64,000 nt of DNA from Odoribacter sp. (GCA_013824715.1 PNOH01000025.1:1-64000), one strand, 5' to 3'. Positions 1 through 9,498 are shown, counted from the first letter of the stretch. The notes: generated by a model from the letters alone, not told the origin. Numbers and translations are program-made.

Positions 1-3000
1 TGCTGAGGTTACCATTAGAGGCATAGGTCATCGTCAGGTTTTGCGGGCCTGTTGCGGTTAAGAGCCTGTCGAGGTTATCGTAGGTAAAGCTCTCCGACTT
101 GCTGCGCAAAAAGTTTTGCCGCGACGTCAGGTTGCCGGTTGTAGCATCGAACACATAACGGTAATCCTGTACACTGCCTGTTGCTGTAGAAGTAGGATAG
201 CCATAGGTATCGAACCCGTAGGTCGCGGTCAGGTTGCTGCCGTACGTACTACCTGTGAGTTGCTGCCTTGCATTCATACTGGTTATCGTATATCGAGTTG
301 AGCCTCCGGCCGATATAGACGACAAATATCCGTTACTGTTGTAGTTCATTGTTTCCACAATTGTTGAAGGATGCGTTCGGGTACTCAACCGTCCGTACGA
401 ATCGTAGGTAAACGAGGTGGAAAAAGCTGGCCCGGCAATGGTTTCGCCTACACTGGTTACCCGGCCTTTGGTGTCGTAGCCATACGTACGGCTTACACTT
501 GTTGTGGAGTTGCTGATACCGGTTAACTGTTTGTTGGTGTTGTAACTGTAGGTGGTCGTACCTTCAGGATTCACTATGTTATCGTTCCTTCCATCAGCCA
601 GGTAAGTATAGGTAGTAAGCTTGCTTCTGGCATCGGTTTGTGTTTTAACCCTTCCCAATGCATCATAAGTGTAGTTAATTGTCCCGGCGCTGGGGTCAAC
701 CAACTGGGTTTGGTTACGTGCGGCATCAGCATATTGCATACTGGTTACCACGCCTCCGGGTGCTGTAATGTTCTTGGTTTTTCCGTCGGCGTAATACGTA
801 TAGTTAATGGTTCCGCCATTGTCGGTAGCCGAAGTCAACGTTCCATCGGCCCCGTATGTTTTCGAGAAGGTTTTCCCGGCCGTGGTTTCGCTTACTGTGG
901 CGCTGCTGTACGAATAGGTTGTATTTCTGCCAGTGTTTCGGGTAATAACGGTAACACGTCCATAATTGTCGTAGGTCGTATAGGTTTCTGCCCACACTAA
1001 ACTCCCTCCGGCAAAATACGGATCGGATACCCGATAAACCTGTCCTTTGGCATTGTATTCGGTGTCGATCAATATCATGGTACCGCCAAAGCCCTTCTTT
1101 TCGGCACGGATAGCCCGTTGTACTTTATCGTACCATACCGTAGAAACCGAACCGTCGTTGCCGGTTTGGGTCACCCCATAAAAGCCCAGTGCAGGCTTGT
1201 TGGTTCCCGTCCAGACATAACTGGTTGTGGTTTGGCTACCATTGGTATTCGATATAGAGGTTTGCCTAGCCACCGCATCATACGCGTAAGTGTTGGTATT
1301 GTTCAAATAATCAACGTCGGTTTGCAACTGCCCGTACGAGTTGTAATTGAAGGTGGTAACATGCCCCAATTCGTCTGTCTTTGTTTTTACCCTTACCAGA
1401 TCGGTATCATACGTAAAATTCAACTGGCTGGCGCCTATACTTGCCCCGTAAGTATATACCTGGGTAACATTTCCGCGGCTGTCGTAATCGTGGTTCTTGG
1501 AAAATTCCAACGCAGAGCCCTCGTTGTAATAAATAAAATCAGGTTTCAGTATTCCATCGGTAAAATAAGTATACCGTACCGTATGACTTACCGATGTCTC
1601 GCCGCTTTTGGCATACGTGATGGTCGAGTTATCTAATCGTCCCAATTTCCAATCAGTTGAATTTTCGATATTGGTATAATTGGATACCGTGGTTTCGCTC
1701 ACCCCGTTGCTGTAAGTTTTAACCGTTTGGGTGGGGTTGCAATAACTGTCGAACGAAGAAATTGAACCAGTAACAGAATAACCTGTCAGTGCATTTGTTT
1801 GAGTGGAAGATTGCACATACGGGAAAATCCGCTTGGTGGTAGCATCCAACACCGTTTGTGCCCAGGTGTTGCTGGTTGTTTCGACCGTTGAACCGGAAGG
1901 GCTCAGCTTTTTGGTTACCGTATTTACCTGCGGGTAAAAATAAGTATTGTCATAGCCCGACTGCGTTTCGGTGAGCATCCCCGCCGTGGCATCAGTTGCA
2001 GTCATTTTCGAATAGCACAAAAAGCCTTTGCCCTGCCTGTGTATTTTAGCCCCTTCGTAGTAGTAAGAGAGGGAGTTCGTACTGCCGATTCCGTTATCCA
2101 TCGTTATAGAACTGACCACAGCCAAAGGTCCCTGGAAATTAAATACCGGGAAGCCTGGGGTTGTTGAGCCAAGCTGGTAAACCGTTGATGGGGCCTGCGA
2201 AAGTTTGGTGTAAGCAATGGTGGTCAGGTGGTTCAACCCATTGGCCACTTTTTCGAGTAGTGGGGTTGTATTTCCTGTCGATTTGTATACTTGATAGCCA
2301 TTCCACCATGCTGGGAGCCCATCCGTACAGATAAAATCGGTTCGGCCATCGCCATTATAATCCGACACATAATAGTTGTGCGATTCAACTGGATATCCGG
2401 GCAAGGTATGAGTGTAAAAGTCTGTTCCCTTGTTTTTGGTAATGTAAAAATAAGTGCCGGTCCAGCTTTGGTTCAATGAGGTTACCATCAGGTCGGTACA
2501 CCCGTCGCCGTTGAAATCGCCCAATCGCACATAGTCATTCTTTAGATTGGCTTTCTTTTGAGGAATATTTAACTGTTCGAAGCCTGTTCCGGTTGAAAGT
2601 TGCACTTGCCAGTCGCTCCAGTCGTACTCCGTACTACCGCTTTTATACCCATAGAGGAAGATATCAACTTTCCCATCGGCGTTAAAGTCGCCGAGCGTAA
2701 AAAAATGATCTTTTGTAGGCCATGTTGATGTGTAGATTTGGGTAAGCGATGAGCCGGAGAAAGTGTAGATTTTCACCCCTGTGGTTTCAAAACTCCAGAT
2801 ATCGGCTTTACCGTCACCATTAAAATCGCCGCTAAGGGTTTGTCCAGCCAATGTGCTTATTGTTCCGCTACCTTTTATGAGTACCGAGTTGCGATCAGTT
2901 GGGGAAAGAATACGCCAATTTCCATTTGGATCATTCAGGAAAATTTCATTTGTCCCATCACCATCATAATCAGCCCCGGAAAGTTCATTATCCTTTTCTT

Positions 3001-4537
3001 GTTTCCCATTTCTTCTTCGGTCCTTTCCTCCCATTCCCGCGCTTGAGTTGTTTGGCTGTGTTCCGGGAATACTTACAAGTGTACCAAATGAAGTGCCAGT
3101 GGATAACATATAGTAGAATGATGAAGTACCAGAGTTAACCAATTCATATAAAAAGTCATCTTTTCCATCGCCATTAATATCCAGTGCCTGCATGTCGTCC
3201 AACTTGCTTAGGTCAATGGTATTTGTCAAGGATGAAACAGAGGAAAAGTTATCGTTACCATCGCCGTAACATACTTTCATCCCGGTCCAGGCTGCCCCTT
3301 TCGAAGCATCGGGCAAACAGAGGAAATCTGCTTTTCCGTCACCGTTAAAATCGCCGGTACACATCCGCGACATGTAAGTTACATACGCATCTGTCGTGTT
3401 ATAGGTCGATTGAGCCATTGCCACGTTAGCGGGGGTCAGGTAGCTGAAAACGGTTGAGTTTAACTGGCTACCACCAGTGCCAGACTCGATTACCTCATTC
3501 AAGGCAGAATACGTATTGTAATTGTCAGAAACCTGAATGTATTTGAGTTGGTAAGTTTTTACCACGTTACTATTATAAGATACCGTCACTTTATCGAGCA
3601 ACAATTGCTGTATAATCTTTTTGCCTTTCAGGTATGTTGTGGTAACATCAGTCCTTGTTTTATAATAAAAGGTTACCTTGTTGGGGCCATAGGTAATTTC
3701 AGCCGGATAAACCACGCTGTTATCTTTCAAATACGAATAGCTGATCAGGTTCCCATATAAATCAGAAGTTTCGGTAACATACCAATTCAATATTTCATTA
3801 ATGCCATCAAGCCTTTGTTTTCCATCTTCATCGTATCCATAAAGGTTTTTTAGGCCCGATTTAGTCTGCGCTAAGAACTTCTCTGGACCATAACCATTTG
3901 TAGTTAAAGATTGTACTCTGGTGAACCCATCAATTTCGGTCTGATAAGTGGTCCCATTTGCACCATAGGTTCCTGTTGACGGGGCTAGTACCAGGCGCTG
4001 TCCGTCGAGTGAAAAGCGGTCGGTTGAAGCCAGGTCGACACCGGTTGCAGCCACGTCGTTGTAATAGTTCTGTCCACTACGGCTAACAACCGAGAGCCCT
4101 CCAATTTGCCAACCATATCCAGCCACTCCGGGCCCAGAATTACTGGAGTAAACCAGGGAAAGGGATGGCGCCAGGCCGTTAACTCCCGGCAATACGTCGA
4201 TTGGGATGGTGTAGCTGGCGCCACCGGCAGGGTTTACATCAAATGCCCCTTGTGTGGTCCCAACCAAATAAGAGGTATTGATTGAACGGTTTGCCGGATC
4301 AACAGGTGTGTAATTGTACGATATGCTCCCGTTTACAACTGGATTAACAATTTCCGCAACCATTCCGGTTCCTCCGGGTGTATAAGTATATCCTGCGAGC
4401 AACGAAACGCTGTTTCGTGCCTGATGTGTTTGCGTGCCGCTTTCGGACGAAGAAAAACTAAGGTCGAATTCCTGTCCCGAAACGGTATTTATCCCTATCG
4501 CGATAAGCAAAAAGGGTATGATATATTTCCATTTCAT
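1..4537 (-). CDS. SpvB/FG-GAP/YD-repeat (RHS-like) giant secreted protein, C-terminus outside window
   Basis: The reading frame opens at the ATG at 4537 and stays open to the left edge, giving about 1,510 residues with the C-terminus missing. Residues 1-21 are a signal peptide ending before GQEF. Around residues 85-190 lies a SpvB/TcdB-like N-terminal region (GGASYTIPIDVLPG, then GPGVAGYGWQIGGLS). Residues 380-750 hold about seven FG-GAP/VCBS repeats such as GDFNGDGKADF. From about residue 960 to the edge run YD repeats (YDALGRVKTQ, YDSYGRLSTR, YDNLDRLLTA). This architecture is that of large secreted RHS/insecticidal-toxin-B-like proteins, in which YD repeats form a shell around a C-terminal payload. 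The payload cannot be seen here. The gene follows two minus-strand surface-protein genes and may be co-transcribed with them. Family assignment is firm; a toxin role is inference. Confidence 0.9.
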   Translation of the reverse strand, partial: MKWKYIIPFLLIAIGINTVSGQEFDLSFSSSESGTQTHQARNSVSLLAGYTYTPGGTGMVAEIVNPVVNGSISYNYTPVDPANRSINTSYLVGTTQGAFDVNPAGGASYTIPIDVLPGVNGLAPSLSLVYSSNSGPGVAGYGWQIGGLSVVSRSGQNYYNDVAATGVDLASTDRFSLDGQRLVLAPSTGTYGANGTTYQTEIDGFTRVQSLTTNGYGPEKFLAQTKSGLKNLYGYDEDGKQRLDGINEILNWYVTETSDLYGNLISYSYLKDNSVVYPAEITYGPNKVTFYYKTRTDVTTTYLKGKKIIQQLLLDKVTVSYNSNVVKTYQLKYIQVSDNYNTYSALNEVIESGTGGSQLNSTVFSYLTPANVAMAQSTYNTTDAYVTYMSRMCTGDFNGDGKADFLCLPDASKGAAWTGMKVCYGDGNDNFSSVSSLTNTIDLSKLDDMQALDINGDGKDDFLYELVNSGTSSFYYMLSTGTSFGTLVSIPGTQPNNSSAGMGGKDRRRNGKQEKDNELSGADYDGDGTNEIFLNDPNGNWRILSPTDRNSVLIKGSGTISTLAGQTLSGDFNGDGKADIWSFETTGVKIYTFSGSSLTQIYTSTWPTKDHFFTLGDFNADGKVDIFLYGYKSGSTEYDWSDWQVQLSTGTGFEQLNIPQKKANLKNDYVRLGDFNGDGCTDLMVTSLNQSWTGTYFYITKNKGTDFYTHTLPGYPVESHNYYVSDYNGDGRTDFICTDGLPAWWNGYQVYKSTGNTTPLLEKVANGLNHLTTIAYTKLSQAPSTVYQLGSTTPGFPVFNFQGPLAVVSSITMDNGIGSTNSLSYYYEGAKIHRQGKGFLCYSKMTATDATAGMLTETQSGYDNTYFYPQVNTVTKKLSPSGSTVETTSNTWAQTVLDATTKRIFPYVQSSTQTNALTGYSVTGSISSFDSYCNPTQTVKTYSNGVSETTVSNYTNIENSTDWKLGRLDNSTITYAKSGETSVSHTVRYTYFTDGILKPDFIYYNEGSALEFSKNHDYDSRGNVTQVYTYGASIGASQLNFTYDTDLVRVKTKTDELGHVTTFNYNSYGQLQTDVDYLNNTNTYAYDAVARQTSISNTNGSQTTTSYVWTGTNKPALGFYGVTQTGNDGSVSTVWYDKVQRAIRAEKKGFGGTMILIDTEYNAKGQVYRVSDPYFAGGSLVWAETYTTYDNYGRVTVITRNTGRNTTYSYSSATVSETTAGKTFSKTYGADGTLTSATDNGGTINYTYYADGKTKNITAPGGVVTSMQYADAARNQTQLVDPSAGTINYTYDALGRVKTQTDARSKLTTYTYLADGRNDNIVNPEGTTTYSYNTNKQLTGISNSTTSVSRTYGYDTKGRVTSVGETIAGPAFSTSFTYDSYGRLSTRTHPSTIVETMNYNSNGYLSSISAGGSTRYTITSMNARQQLTGSTYGSNLTATYGFDTYGYPTSTATGSVQDYRYVFDATTGNLTSRQNFLRSKSESFTYDNLDRLLTATGPQNLTMTYASNGNLS

Positions 4538-4709
4538 TTTAATAATTTTTAATGTGAAAAAATTGTTAGCCCCCCCTAACTTCCCAAGATGGGGGAGAAT
4601 TCTGCCCTGTGAATAAACGTTTACAGCATCTTATGATGTCTTGCAGTCCAATTTCACGCAGGCCAATCTCCTCTCCTTTCGGGGAGAAGTCAGGAGAGGG
4701 GCTTTTACT
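4538..4709. repeat. Gap with C-rich inverted repeat (intergenic repeat type)
   Basis: This short gap between two minus-strand genes holds a C/G-rich palindromic block at about 4668-4698, with CTCTCCT facing AGGAGAG and then GGGGCTTTTA. A second C-run lies near 4570 (agccccccct). The block resembles the AGCCCCTCTCC-type repeats common between Bacteroidota genes. It has no T-tract in the minus orientation, so I do not call it a terminator for the neighbouring genes. Confidence 0.35.
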
Positions 4710-5150
4710 TTAGTCCTTAATGATTTTCCATTCGGACGACAACTCCCCGATACTGATCCTCAGAATATACATCCCTGTGGGTTGGTCATTCAAATCTAAT
4801 TCCGTGAAAGTATCCGTGACTTCCTGATCTTTGACTAATGCCCCCTGTAAGTTGAAAATCCTGATAGTTGCCGTTACCTCTGCGGTAAACGGTATCTCAA
4901 CTTTAAGCAGCCCTTTGGTTGGGTTGGGGTAAATCTTAACCGGCCGGTTGCCAATCAGGTCTTCAAATGTGCTTAGTTTATTGGCCAGCGTGTCCTGTTT
5001 TGTAATATGGGCGCTTTTCAGCGGGATGATCCTGCTCAGCCGGTTTCCGGAGGCATCATAAGTAAACGAGTGGGTGGTCTGTGCATTTCCTCCCAGGCTT
5101 GCCAGGAACAGGAAAAGCGATACTATTGAAAAGTATATAAACTGTTTCAT
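4710..5150 (-). CDS. Small secreted protein with one YD motif and T9SS type A sorting domain
   Basis: A 146-residue protein. The ATG at 5150 gives a clean signal peptide (MKQFIYFSIVSLFLFLASLG, cleaved near GNAQ) and has AAGGAAAG just upstream; an upstream in-frame codon would add an unlikely hydrophilic leader. After cleavage comes a single YD-type motif, FTYDASGNRLSRIIP, like the repeat unit of the large protein encoded downstream. Residues 68-146 match the T9SS type A C-terminal sorting domain (KIYPNPTKGLLKVEI, GMYILRIS, WKIIKD). It should be exported by Sec and then carried through or anchored at the outer membrane by T9SS. The start codon follows the preceding gene's stop by one base, so the two are in one operon. 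It could be a vestigial or adaptor-like partner of the YD-repeat protein; that link is inference. Confidence 0.8.
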   Translation of the reverse strand: MKQFIYFSIVSLFLFLASLGGNAQTTHSFTYDASGNRLSRIIPLKSAHITKQDTLANKLSTFEDLIGNRPVKIYPNPTKGLLKVEIPFTAEVTATIRIFNLQGALVKDQEVTDTFTELDLNDQPTGMYILRISIGELSSEWKIIKD

Positions 5151-5151
5151 G

Positions 5152-5760
5152 TTACTTTCCTTCCAATTTTGCAACCCGTGCTTTCAATGATTCCAATTCA
5201 GCCTGTTGTTCCTGATAAGCCTTTACCAGAATTGGGATAAGTTCGGTGTAACGAATTCCCAACATCCCATCGCCCCTGTCGGCTACAATTTCCGGAAATA
5301 ATGCTTGCATTTCCTGGGCTATAAATCCAAATTGTTCTATTCCTCCCGTAATGTCACCATTTGCGTCTGGAAGGTTAAGTTTATACTTTACAGGTCGTAG
5401 GAGGTTTAGTTTATCCTTAACTGAATCAAAATCCCTAATGTCGGTTTTAAAGTTCTTGTCAGAAGTAATGACAGGACTATAAGTAAAAAAAGGTTGCGTA
5501 GCATAAAGCTGCCCCCAATAATTGCCTGACGATCCAAGGTTATTTGATCCCAATGAAGAATAAAAACTACCAGAAGTATAGGTAATACTCTTACTGGAAC
5601 CGGAATCATAAAAACGCACATTTCCCGTAACATCTAACCGATAGCCGGGGGTTGTATTGTTTATACCTACATTGCCACTGGCGTCAACCTTGATCTGTGC
5701 AAACGCGCCAAACGAAAGGGTAATAAAACCCAAAACGAAAATAATAACTAACTTTTTCAT
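5152..5760 (-). CDS. Tail fibre domain protein with S74 intramolecular chaperone
   Basis: A 202-residue secreted protein. Signal peptide at residues 1-22 (MKKLVIIFVLGFITLSFGAFAQ). Residues 23-60 carry the VDASGNVGINNTTPGYRLDVTG motif typical of Bacteroidota tail-fibre-like proteins. The C-terminal half matches the peptidase S74/chaperone-of-endosialidase domain: SDKNFKTDI (the Ser-Asp self-cleavage dyad region), LLRPVKYKL, GFIAQEMQALFPEIV, YTELIPILVKAYQEQQ, then a coiled-coil tail. In phage tail spikes this domain trimerises beta-helical stalks and then cleaves itself off. Here it heads the operon with the small T9SS protein and the YD-repeat protein. Whether it assembles a surface fibre is not known from sequence. 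Confidence 0.85.
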   Translation of the reverse strand: MKKLVIIFVLGFITLSFGAFAQIKVDASGNVGINNTTPGYRLDVTGNVRFYDSGSSKSITYTSGSFYSSLGSNNLGSSGNYWGQLYATQPFFTYSPVITSDKNFKTDIRDFDSVKDKLNLLRPVKYKLNLPDANGDITGGIEQFGFIAQEMQALFPEIVADRGDGMLGIRYTELIPILVKAYQEQQAELESLKARVAKLEGK

Positions 5761-5822
5761 ACTTTTAACTGATTTTTGGGAGTACTACTCCCTTGTTAAT
5801 AATTGATTTGTTTATTTATTAC

Positions 5823-5853
5823 GCCCCGTTTGGCCTGTTACGCCGAACGGGGC
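5823..5853. repeat. 12-bp-stem palindrome with 7-base loop
   Basis: GCCCCGTTTGGC faces GCCGAACGGGGC across the loop CTGTTAC, with one G.T wobble. A T-rich run follows on the plus strand. No plus-strand gene ends upstream, so it is either an orphan terminator-like hairpin or part of a dispersed intergenic repeat. Confidence 0.6.
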
Positions 5854-5872
5854 TTGTTTTTGTTGTTTCCTC

Positions 5873-5905
5873 AATCCTGACAGGTTTCGAAAACCTGTCA
5901 GGATT
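5873..5905. repeat. Perfect 15-bp inverted repeat (CCTGACAGGTTT family)
   Basis: The arms AATCCTGACAGGTTT and AAACCTGTCAGGATT are exact reverse complements separated by CGA. This matches a palindromic repeat type I know to recur in Bacteroidota intergenic regions. Its function is unknown. Confidence 0.75.
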
Positions 5906-6193
5906 TAATAACACAATAGCCTTGCAAGGAGGGAAATAAGAAAGCCTCTATTGTTGATTCTGTTTAATGAATATCCGGTCACTTAATTCAACCCTCCGCA
6001 GTTCTCCTTTAAAGAATATACCCTTCAACGATATCCAGATAGATTTACAATCGAACACGCATTTTAATAATTAAAACTGGCTCCAAAAAATCAGAAGCCA
6101 GGCCCGATCATTCATATCCTTTAATCCATTTTTTGCTGTAAAGGTAACCTCCTGAAAGACATGCAGTCAGGCATAATTTATTTATCAACAAAA

Positions 6194-6248
6194 CGTTCGT
6201 GTAAAATTCAGGTCATCTTATATGCTCAGAATAACCGTTCGTATAAAA
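6194..6248 (+). promoter_or_regulatory. Two direct repeats CGTTCGTRTAAAA, 42 bases apart
   Basis: CGTTCGTGTAAAA (6194-6206) and CGTTCGTATAAAA (6236-6248) differ at one base and are spaced by exactly four helical turns, about 290 bases upstream of fucI. They could be a regulator-binding pair; there is no direct evidence. Confidence 0.3.
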
Positions 6249-6529
6249 AACCGTTTTTTTGTCCATCAGGCGAAAAGTTATGAACACGAAAATTCCATAT
6301 TTGTAGTTGTTTTTCATGATAAATTTTTGTAAAGAGGATCAGTTACTTCGTTTGGCATTAAAAGATGCACATACCTATTTTCCAACGTTCAAACTGGTAT
6401 ATAACCGGGTTAATTAATTTCCTTAATTCTGTTCCCGAATACTTCAATTTACGTTAAAAAGCATTTACTTAGCAGTACATTATAAGACAATACAATGACT
6501 AGCAAGTTATACTCAAAATTTACTTCAAA

Positions 6530-8326
6530 ATGACTTCAAGCAACAGATTGATCGGTCGTTTGCCCAAAGTTGGCATCCGCCCGGTGATTGACGGAAGGGA
6601 AATGGGCGTGCGCGAATCGCTCGAAGTTCAGACCATGAATATGGCCAAAGCTGCGGCTAAGTTTATTGAGGAAAACCTTCGTTTCCCCAGTGGTGAAAAA
6701 GTAGAATGTGTGATTGCCGATACCACTATTGGCGGCGTTGCAGATGCTGCTTTGTGTGCCGATAAATTTGAAAAAGAAGGCGTTGGTGTATCATTGACAG
6801 TTACTCCCTGCTGGTGCTACGGAACCGAAGTGATGGACACCACTCCCCTACTGCCTAAAGCTGTTTGGGGTTTCAACGGAACTGAACGTCCGGGTGCTGT
6901 GTACCTTGCGGCTGCACTTGCCGGATACTCGCAAAAAGGTCTTCCTGCCTTTGGAATCTATGGCCGAGATGTTCAGGATTCGGGCGATACCAGCATTCCA
7001 GCCGATGTTCAGGAAAAATTGTTGCGTTTTGTGAAAGCTGCTTTGGCTTCAGCGCAAATGAAAGGAAAGTCATATTTATCCATCGGCTATTCATCAATGG
7101 GAATTGCCGGTTCAATGGTTGATCCTGATTTCTTCCAGGAATATCTGGGAATCCGGACTGAATTTGTTGAATCCGTGGAGTTTTTACGCCGGATTGAACA
7201 GGGAATATTTGATCAGGACGAATATGCAAAGGCTTTGGCATGGACCAAAGCAAACTGTATAGAAGGCGATGACCACAACCTTGCAGCCAAACAATCGTCG
7301 CGTGACCGGAAAGACTGGGAATGGGAAATTGTAGTAAAAATGACTTTGATTGCCCGCGACCTGATGGTCGGAAATCCAAAGCTGAAAAAAATGGGATTTG
7401 GTGAAGAATCGAAAGGCAGGAATGCTATTTTGGGCGGTTTTCAGGGGCAGCGCCAATGGACTGATTATTATCCAAATGCCGATTTTACGGAAGCAATCCT
7501 GAATTCATCGTTCGACTGGAATGGAATCCGTCAGGCCTATGTGTTTGCCACTGAAAATGACAGCCTGAATGGCGCTTCCATGTTGTTTGGCCATTTACTC
7601 ACCAATACCTCGCAGATTTTCTCAGATGTTCGCACCTACTGGAGTCCGGACGCTGTTAAAAGAGTAACTGGCAAAGAATTGACCGGAAAAGCTAGTAACG
7701 GAATCATTCACCTGATCAACTCCGGCTCAACAACGCTTGATGCAACTGCACAGCAACACGATGCGGAAGGGAATCCTGCCATGAAGGCATTCTGGGAAAT
7801 TAAAGAAGAAGAAGCTGCGGCATGTCTTGAAAACACACGGTGGTGCCCGGCTGATCTGGGTTATTTCAGGGGTGGAGGCTTTTCGTCGCAGTTCAAAACT
7901 TCAGGAGAAATGCCGGTAACCATGTCGCGCGTAAATCTGGTTAAAGGAATCGGGCCGGTTTTGCAGATTGCAGAAGGATGGACCGTTGAATTACCTGATG
8001 AAATCCATACTGTACTCGACAAACGCACCAATCCGACCTGGCCAACCACCTGGTTTGTACCCCGTCTGGCTGATAATGATGCTTTTAAAGATGTTTACAG
8101 CGTAATGTCCAACTGGGGAGCCAATCATGGAGCAATTTCGTATGGCCATATCGGGGCCGATTTAATTACACTGGCATCAATTCTCCGGATTCCGGTAAAC
8201 ATGCACAACGTAAGCGATGACCAGATTTTCAGGCCAAGTTCATGGTCTGCCTTTGGAACCAATAAAGAAGGAGCTGATTACCGCGCTTGTGCAACCTACG
8301 GACCACTGTATAAGACAGCAATATAA
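6530..8326 (+). CDS. fucI: L-fucose isomerase
   Basis: A 598-residue cytoplasmic enzyme of the usual length for FucI (EC 5.3.1.25), which converts L-fucose to L-fuculose using Mn2+. N-terminal motif [21 protein letters not shown] and the [11 protein letters not shown] segment are characteristic. The metal ligands expected from the E. coli enzyme are in place: Glu in [10 protein letters not shown] (about residue 342), Asp in FSDVRTYW (about 366) and His in [13 protein letters not shown] (about 532). It stands alone: no fuculokinase, aldolase or fucose permease is nearby. Substrate range could include D-arabinose, as in other FucI proteins. A long non-coding stretch with direct repeats precedes it. 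Confidence 0.95.
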   Translation: MTSSNRLIGRLPKVGIRPVIDGREMGVRESLEVQTMNMAKAAAKFIEENLRFPSGEKVECVIADTTIGGVADAALCADKFEKEGVGVSLTVTPCWCYGTEVMDTTPLLPKAVWGFNGTERPGAVYLAAALAGYSQKGLPAFGIYGRDVQDSGDTSIPADVQEKLLRFVKAALASAQMKGKSYLSIGYSSMGIAGSMVDPDFFQEYLGIRTEFVESVEFLRRIEQGIFDQDEYAKALAWTKANCIEGDDHNLAAKQSSRDRKDWEWEIVVKMTLIARDLMVGNPKLKKMGFGEESKGRNAILGGFQGQRQWTDYYPNADFTEAILNSSFDWNGIRQAYVFATENDSLNGASMLFGHLLTNTSQIFSDVRTYWSPDAVKRVTGKELTGKASNGIIHLINSGSTTLDATAQQHDAEGNPAMKAFWEIKEEEAAACLENTRWCPADLGYFRGGGFSSQFKTSGEMPVTMSRVNLVKGIGPVLQIAEGWTVELPDEIHTVLDKRTNPTWPTTWFVPRLADNDAFKDVYSVMSNWGANHGAISYGHIGADLITLASILRIPVNMHNVSDDQIFRPSSWSAFGTNKEGADYRACATYGPLYKTAI

Positions 8327-8360
8327 ATTCATGCTTATACGTTCTAATAAAAAATATGCT

Positions 8361-8942
8361 ATGAAAAAACTTACAATTCTTGTTATTTTAGCAGTGCTTA
8401 CAGGTGTAGCGCATGCTCAGGATTTTTTTGATGCTGGCTTAAAAGCCGGACTGAACACATCAAAAATTTCAACTCACATCAGTGATTATACTCCGCAAAC
8501 CATTAACAATTATTCATTTGGAGCATTTGCCCGAATCAATCTGGGCCGTATTTATATTCAACCGGAAGCTTATTATAATTCAAAAGGCGGCGAATATATC
8601 GACAAAGTAAATTTATCAACTGTCAATTCCTTCGATTTAAAAGCGGTTGATGTTCCGGCCCTGGTTGGAATAAAATTGATCAATCAAAAAGCATTTAATC
8701 TAAGAATTCTGGCAGGTCCGGTATTTTCTTTTGTGACTGATAAGAGCGTTAAAGGTCAGGTGTTTACAGAGTCTGGATTGAAAGATAATTTCTTTGGATG
8801 GCAATATGGCGCAGGTGTTGATATTCTTTTCGTGACGCTCGATGCCAGGATGCAATCTTACAGTACTGATGTTTTCAGTTCACCAAATTTCGACACCAAT
8901 AATGGTACGTTTGTAATCAGTTTGGGCGTAAAATTATTCTAA
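8361..8942 (+). CDS. Outer-membrane beta-barrel protein (PorT-like, OMP_b-brl_2)
   Basis: A 193-residue protein. The ATG at 8361 is chosen because it starts a clear signal peptide (MKKLTILVILAVLTGVAHAQ) directly after the fucI stop; the frame is open further upstream inside fucI, but that part is not protein-like. The mature part has alternating beta-strands with glycine turns (DAGLKAGLNTSK, YIQPEAYYNSKGGEY, VGIKLINQ, LRILAGPVFSF, GWQYGAGVDILF, LDARMQSY) and ends in an aromatic residue (SLGVKLF), as outer-membrane barrels do. Such small eight-stranded barrels are abundant in Bacteroidota and mostly uncharacterised. A related barrel is encoded at 13137-13763. Confidence 0.8.
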   Translation: MKKLTILVILAVLTGVAHAQDFFDAGLKAGLNTSKISTHISDYTPQTINNYSFGAFARINLGRIYIQPEAYYNSKGGEYIDKVNLSTVNSFDLKAVDVPALVGIKLINQKAFNLRILAGPVFSFVTDKSVKGQVFTESGLKDNFFGWQYGAGVDILFVTLDARMQSYSTDVFSSPNFDTNNGTFVISLGVKLF

Positions 8943-8955
8943 TACCAAACGCCGT

Positions 8956-9498
8956 ATGAAACGGTTTTTTTTAACAATCATTTCCTCTTGTGTAATGCTG
9001 TTTGCCTTTTCACAAGAGGAAATTGTTTTAGATTCGATTCCAAAATTTCAGAGTGCAACCGTTATTAACCAACCTCATTTGATAAAGCCTTCAGCTTTTG
9101 ACGATTCCTTTTCTCCTGAAGGATTGAGTCTGTTTGAACCATTCAGATTTAATCAGCCGCTTCTCCCTGATTACAATCAAAATCTGGATTTTTTAAAATT
9201 TTCGGGTGCTTTAAAGGTAGAGGGAGTGCCATACTTCATTTCAGGCTTCGGATATTCCCCGTTTCTTTCTGCCGGGAAAATATTTAATCGTGCAACTTAC
9301 CGGGTAAATGACCGGTTATCATTAGGAGGAAACAGTTTTGGCTCCCAATCAGTTTTTGACCTGCCACGAATTAACCCTTCCATTCAGGATATGAGTACCA
9401 AAGGTGCTTCGATGTTTTTGCAGTATAAAGTGTCAAAAAATTTTAAAGTCGAAGGCCGGGTAAGCATTTCAAACAGGCCCAATCACCTGGAACCATAA
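8956..9498 (+). CDS. Secreted protein of unknown function
   Basis: A 180-residue protein with a signal peptide (MKRFFLTIISSCVMLFAFSQ). The body is rich in Phe, Pro and Ser without a family I recognise (for example LKVEGVPYFISGFGYSP). The C-terminal 40 residues, FLQYKVSKNFKVEGRVSIS, look like an outer-membrane beta-hairpin, so it may be a barrel fragment or periplasmic/outer-membrane accessory. It begins 13 bases after the barrel gene at 8361 and is probably co-transcribed with it. Function unknown. Confidence 0.6.
   Translation: MKRFFLTIISSCVMLFAFSQEEIVLDSIPKFQSATVINQPHLIKPSAFDDSFSPEGLSLFEPFRFNQPLLPDYNQNLDFLKFSGALKVEGVPYFISGFGYSPFLSAGKIFNRATYRVNDRLSLGGNSFGSQSVFDLPRINPSIQDMSTKGASMFLQYKVSKNFKVEGRVSISNRPNHLEP

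Larger units (their letters stand above)
5761..6529. other. Gene-free 769-base stretch upstream of fucI
   Basis: I see no ORF with protein-like composition on either strand. The stretch holds two strong palindromes (5823-5853 and 5873-5905), a short inverted pair CTGGCT/AGCCAG near 6080-6105, and a pair of direct repeats (6194-6206 and 6236-6248) upstream of fucI. The divergent promoters of the surface-protein operon and fucI should both lie here, but no clear TTG-N20-TAnnTTTG match was found. Confidence 0.5.

Noticed and set aside
638-1636. Plus-strand ORFs of 120 and 172 codons at 638-1000 and 1118-1636
   Set aside because: They are antisense to the YD-repeat gene; their Cys/Ile/Val-rich composition mirrors its repeats.
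4434-4616. 60-codon plus-strand ORF near the start of the YD-repeat gene
   Set aside because: Antisense to the signal-peptide region of the large gene, with no ribosome site or motif.
5823-5853. Transcription terminator for the surface-protein operon
   Set aside because: It lies upstream, not downstream, of that operon, and the T-run is on the opposite strand; kept only as a palindrome.
6873-7379. 168-codon minus-strand ORF inside fucI
   Set aside because: Antisense shadow of a well-conserved gene with no recognisable motif.
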